Below, piece after piece: positions 11,762 to 12,080 of a DNA stretch of 12,080 nucleotides; positions within the stretch are counted from its first letter, which is position 1; each line of letters starts with the position of its first letter. The DNA comes from Burkholderiales bacterium (GTDB lineage: Bacteria; Pseudomonadota; Gammaproteobacteria; Burkholderiales; Burkholderiaceae_C). Position numbers and translations under genes: made by a program. The notes below the pieces were generated by a model that worked only from the letters and a program-made list of their open reading frames with translations, made no database searches and had not been told where the DNA came from. The stretch spans positions 1-12,080 of the forward strand of contig SXSX01000072.1 of assembly GCA_005793295.1 (NCBI GenBank), written 5' to 3'.

Positions 11762-12080
11762 CGAATCGAGGGGTGCCAAAACGCGATCTGGCGCTCCCAC
11801 GCCACAAGAACGGCATACACCAAAGAGCCGGTGACCGCCGAAACCACGACGGCCGCCCAAACCAAGGGCATATTCATTCGGGTGGCTTCGGTTGAAATTC
11901 GAAAACCCAGACCTGATGTCGGAGAGCCAAAAAATTCAGCCACGATGGCACCAATGAGGGCCAGAGTCGCGTTGACTTTCAGTGCCGAAAAAAGAAAAGG
12001 AACTGCTGAGGGAAGACGCAAAGACCACAGCGTACGCCCGTAGTTGGCGGCGTAGCTGTGCATTAATTCGCGTTCCAATC
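11749..12080 (-). CDS. ABC transporter permease (BPD_transp_1), 5' part outside window
   Basis: The C-terminal 110 residues of an inner-membrane permease, open to the window edge and ending in TGA at 11751-11749. The EAA-type cytoplasmic loop that contacts the ATPase is visible: L-M-H-S-Y-A-A-N-Y-G-R-T-L-W-S-L-R-L-P-S, followed by A-V-P-F-L-F-S-A-L-K. A helix with A-L-I-G-A-I-V-A-E-F-F, the loop G-L-G-F-R-I, and a last helix ending E-R-Q-I-A-F-W-H-P-S follow. This C-terminus is characteristic of the SsuC/ThiX-like permeases that partner NMT1-type binding proteins, consistent with the downstream gene. The true start lies beyond 12080. The gene order (permease then binding protein) implies the ATPase gene is further upstream on this strand. 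Confidence 0.9.
   Translation of the reverse strand, partial: LERELMHSYAANYGRTLWSLRLPSAVPFLFSALKVNATLALIGAIVAEFFGSPTSGLGFRISTEATRMNMPLVWAAVVVSAVTGSLVYAVLVAWERQIAFWHPSIRGQR

Noticed and set aside
1..12080. Mobile element, integron, CRISPR array or tRNA
   Set aside because: I found no transposase or integrase motifs, terminal repeats, regularly spaced repeats or cloverleaf-like segments by reading both strands.

Overview
This is a gene-dense stretch of bacterial chromosome with about half G+C. The protein families, the gene order and the sequence style suggest a betaproteobacterium, probably a Burkholderiales/Comamonadaceae-like freshwater organism. That placement is inference from family resemblance; the window has no rRNA or other marker gene. 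I see no tRNA, CRISPR array, insertion sequence or phage gene.

Layout. (1) 1-2830, plus strand: three single-component efflux proteins in a tight run. They are the C-terminal part of a nickel/cobalt exporter (rcnA), an EamA-type cysteine/O-acetylserine exporter and a Bcr/CflA-type MFS drug exporter. (2) 2855-9710: a divergently controlled tripartite efflux locus. An ArsR-family repressor gene (minus strand) faces an operon (plus strand) encoding an RND adaptor, an RND pump, a small DUF2892/YgaP-like membrane protein, a TrxC-type zinc-ribbon thioredoxin and a TolC-like outer-membrane channel. The spacer between the two arms holds a cluster of A/T-rich palindromes that looks like the repressor operator. 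(3) 9722-10600: a two-gene unit with its own candidate FNR-type promoter. It encodes a small DksA/TraR zinc-finger protein and a 124-aa protein of the bacterial eRF1-domain-like ('translational machinery protein') type, and it ends in an intrinsic terminator. (4) 10634-12080, minus strand: a NMT1/THI5-type substrate-binding protein and, upstream of it, the 3' part of an ABC permease. This is the end of a pyrimidine/thiamine-precursor-like or related uptake operon.

How it works together. If expressed, the RND, adaptor and TolC proteins would form a pump spanning the envelope. The ArsR regulator has two closely spaced cysteines (C87, C91). It is co-located with a DUF2892 protein and a thioredoxin, so the inducing signal or cargo may be a thiol, persulfide, metalloid or other redox-active compound. 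This is the most interesting system in the window. Its key gene is interrupted: the RND reading frame is open for 1083 codons except for one in-frame TAA at 5670-5672. That stop replaces the normally conserved glutamate just after the TM4 Asp-Asp proton-relay pair. As written the pump is a pseudogene with a single nonsense change, while every other gene of the operon looks intact.
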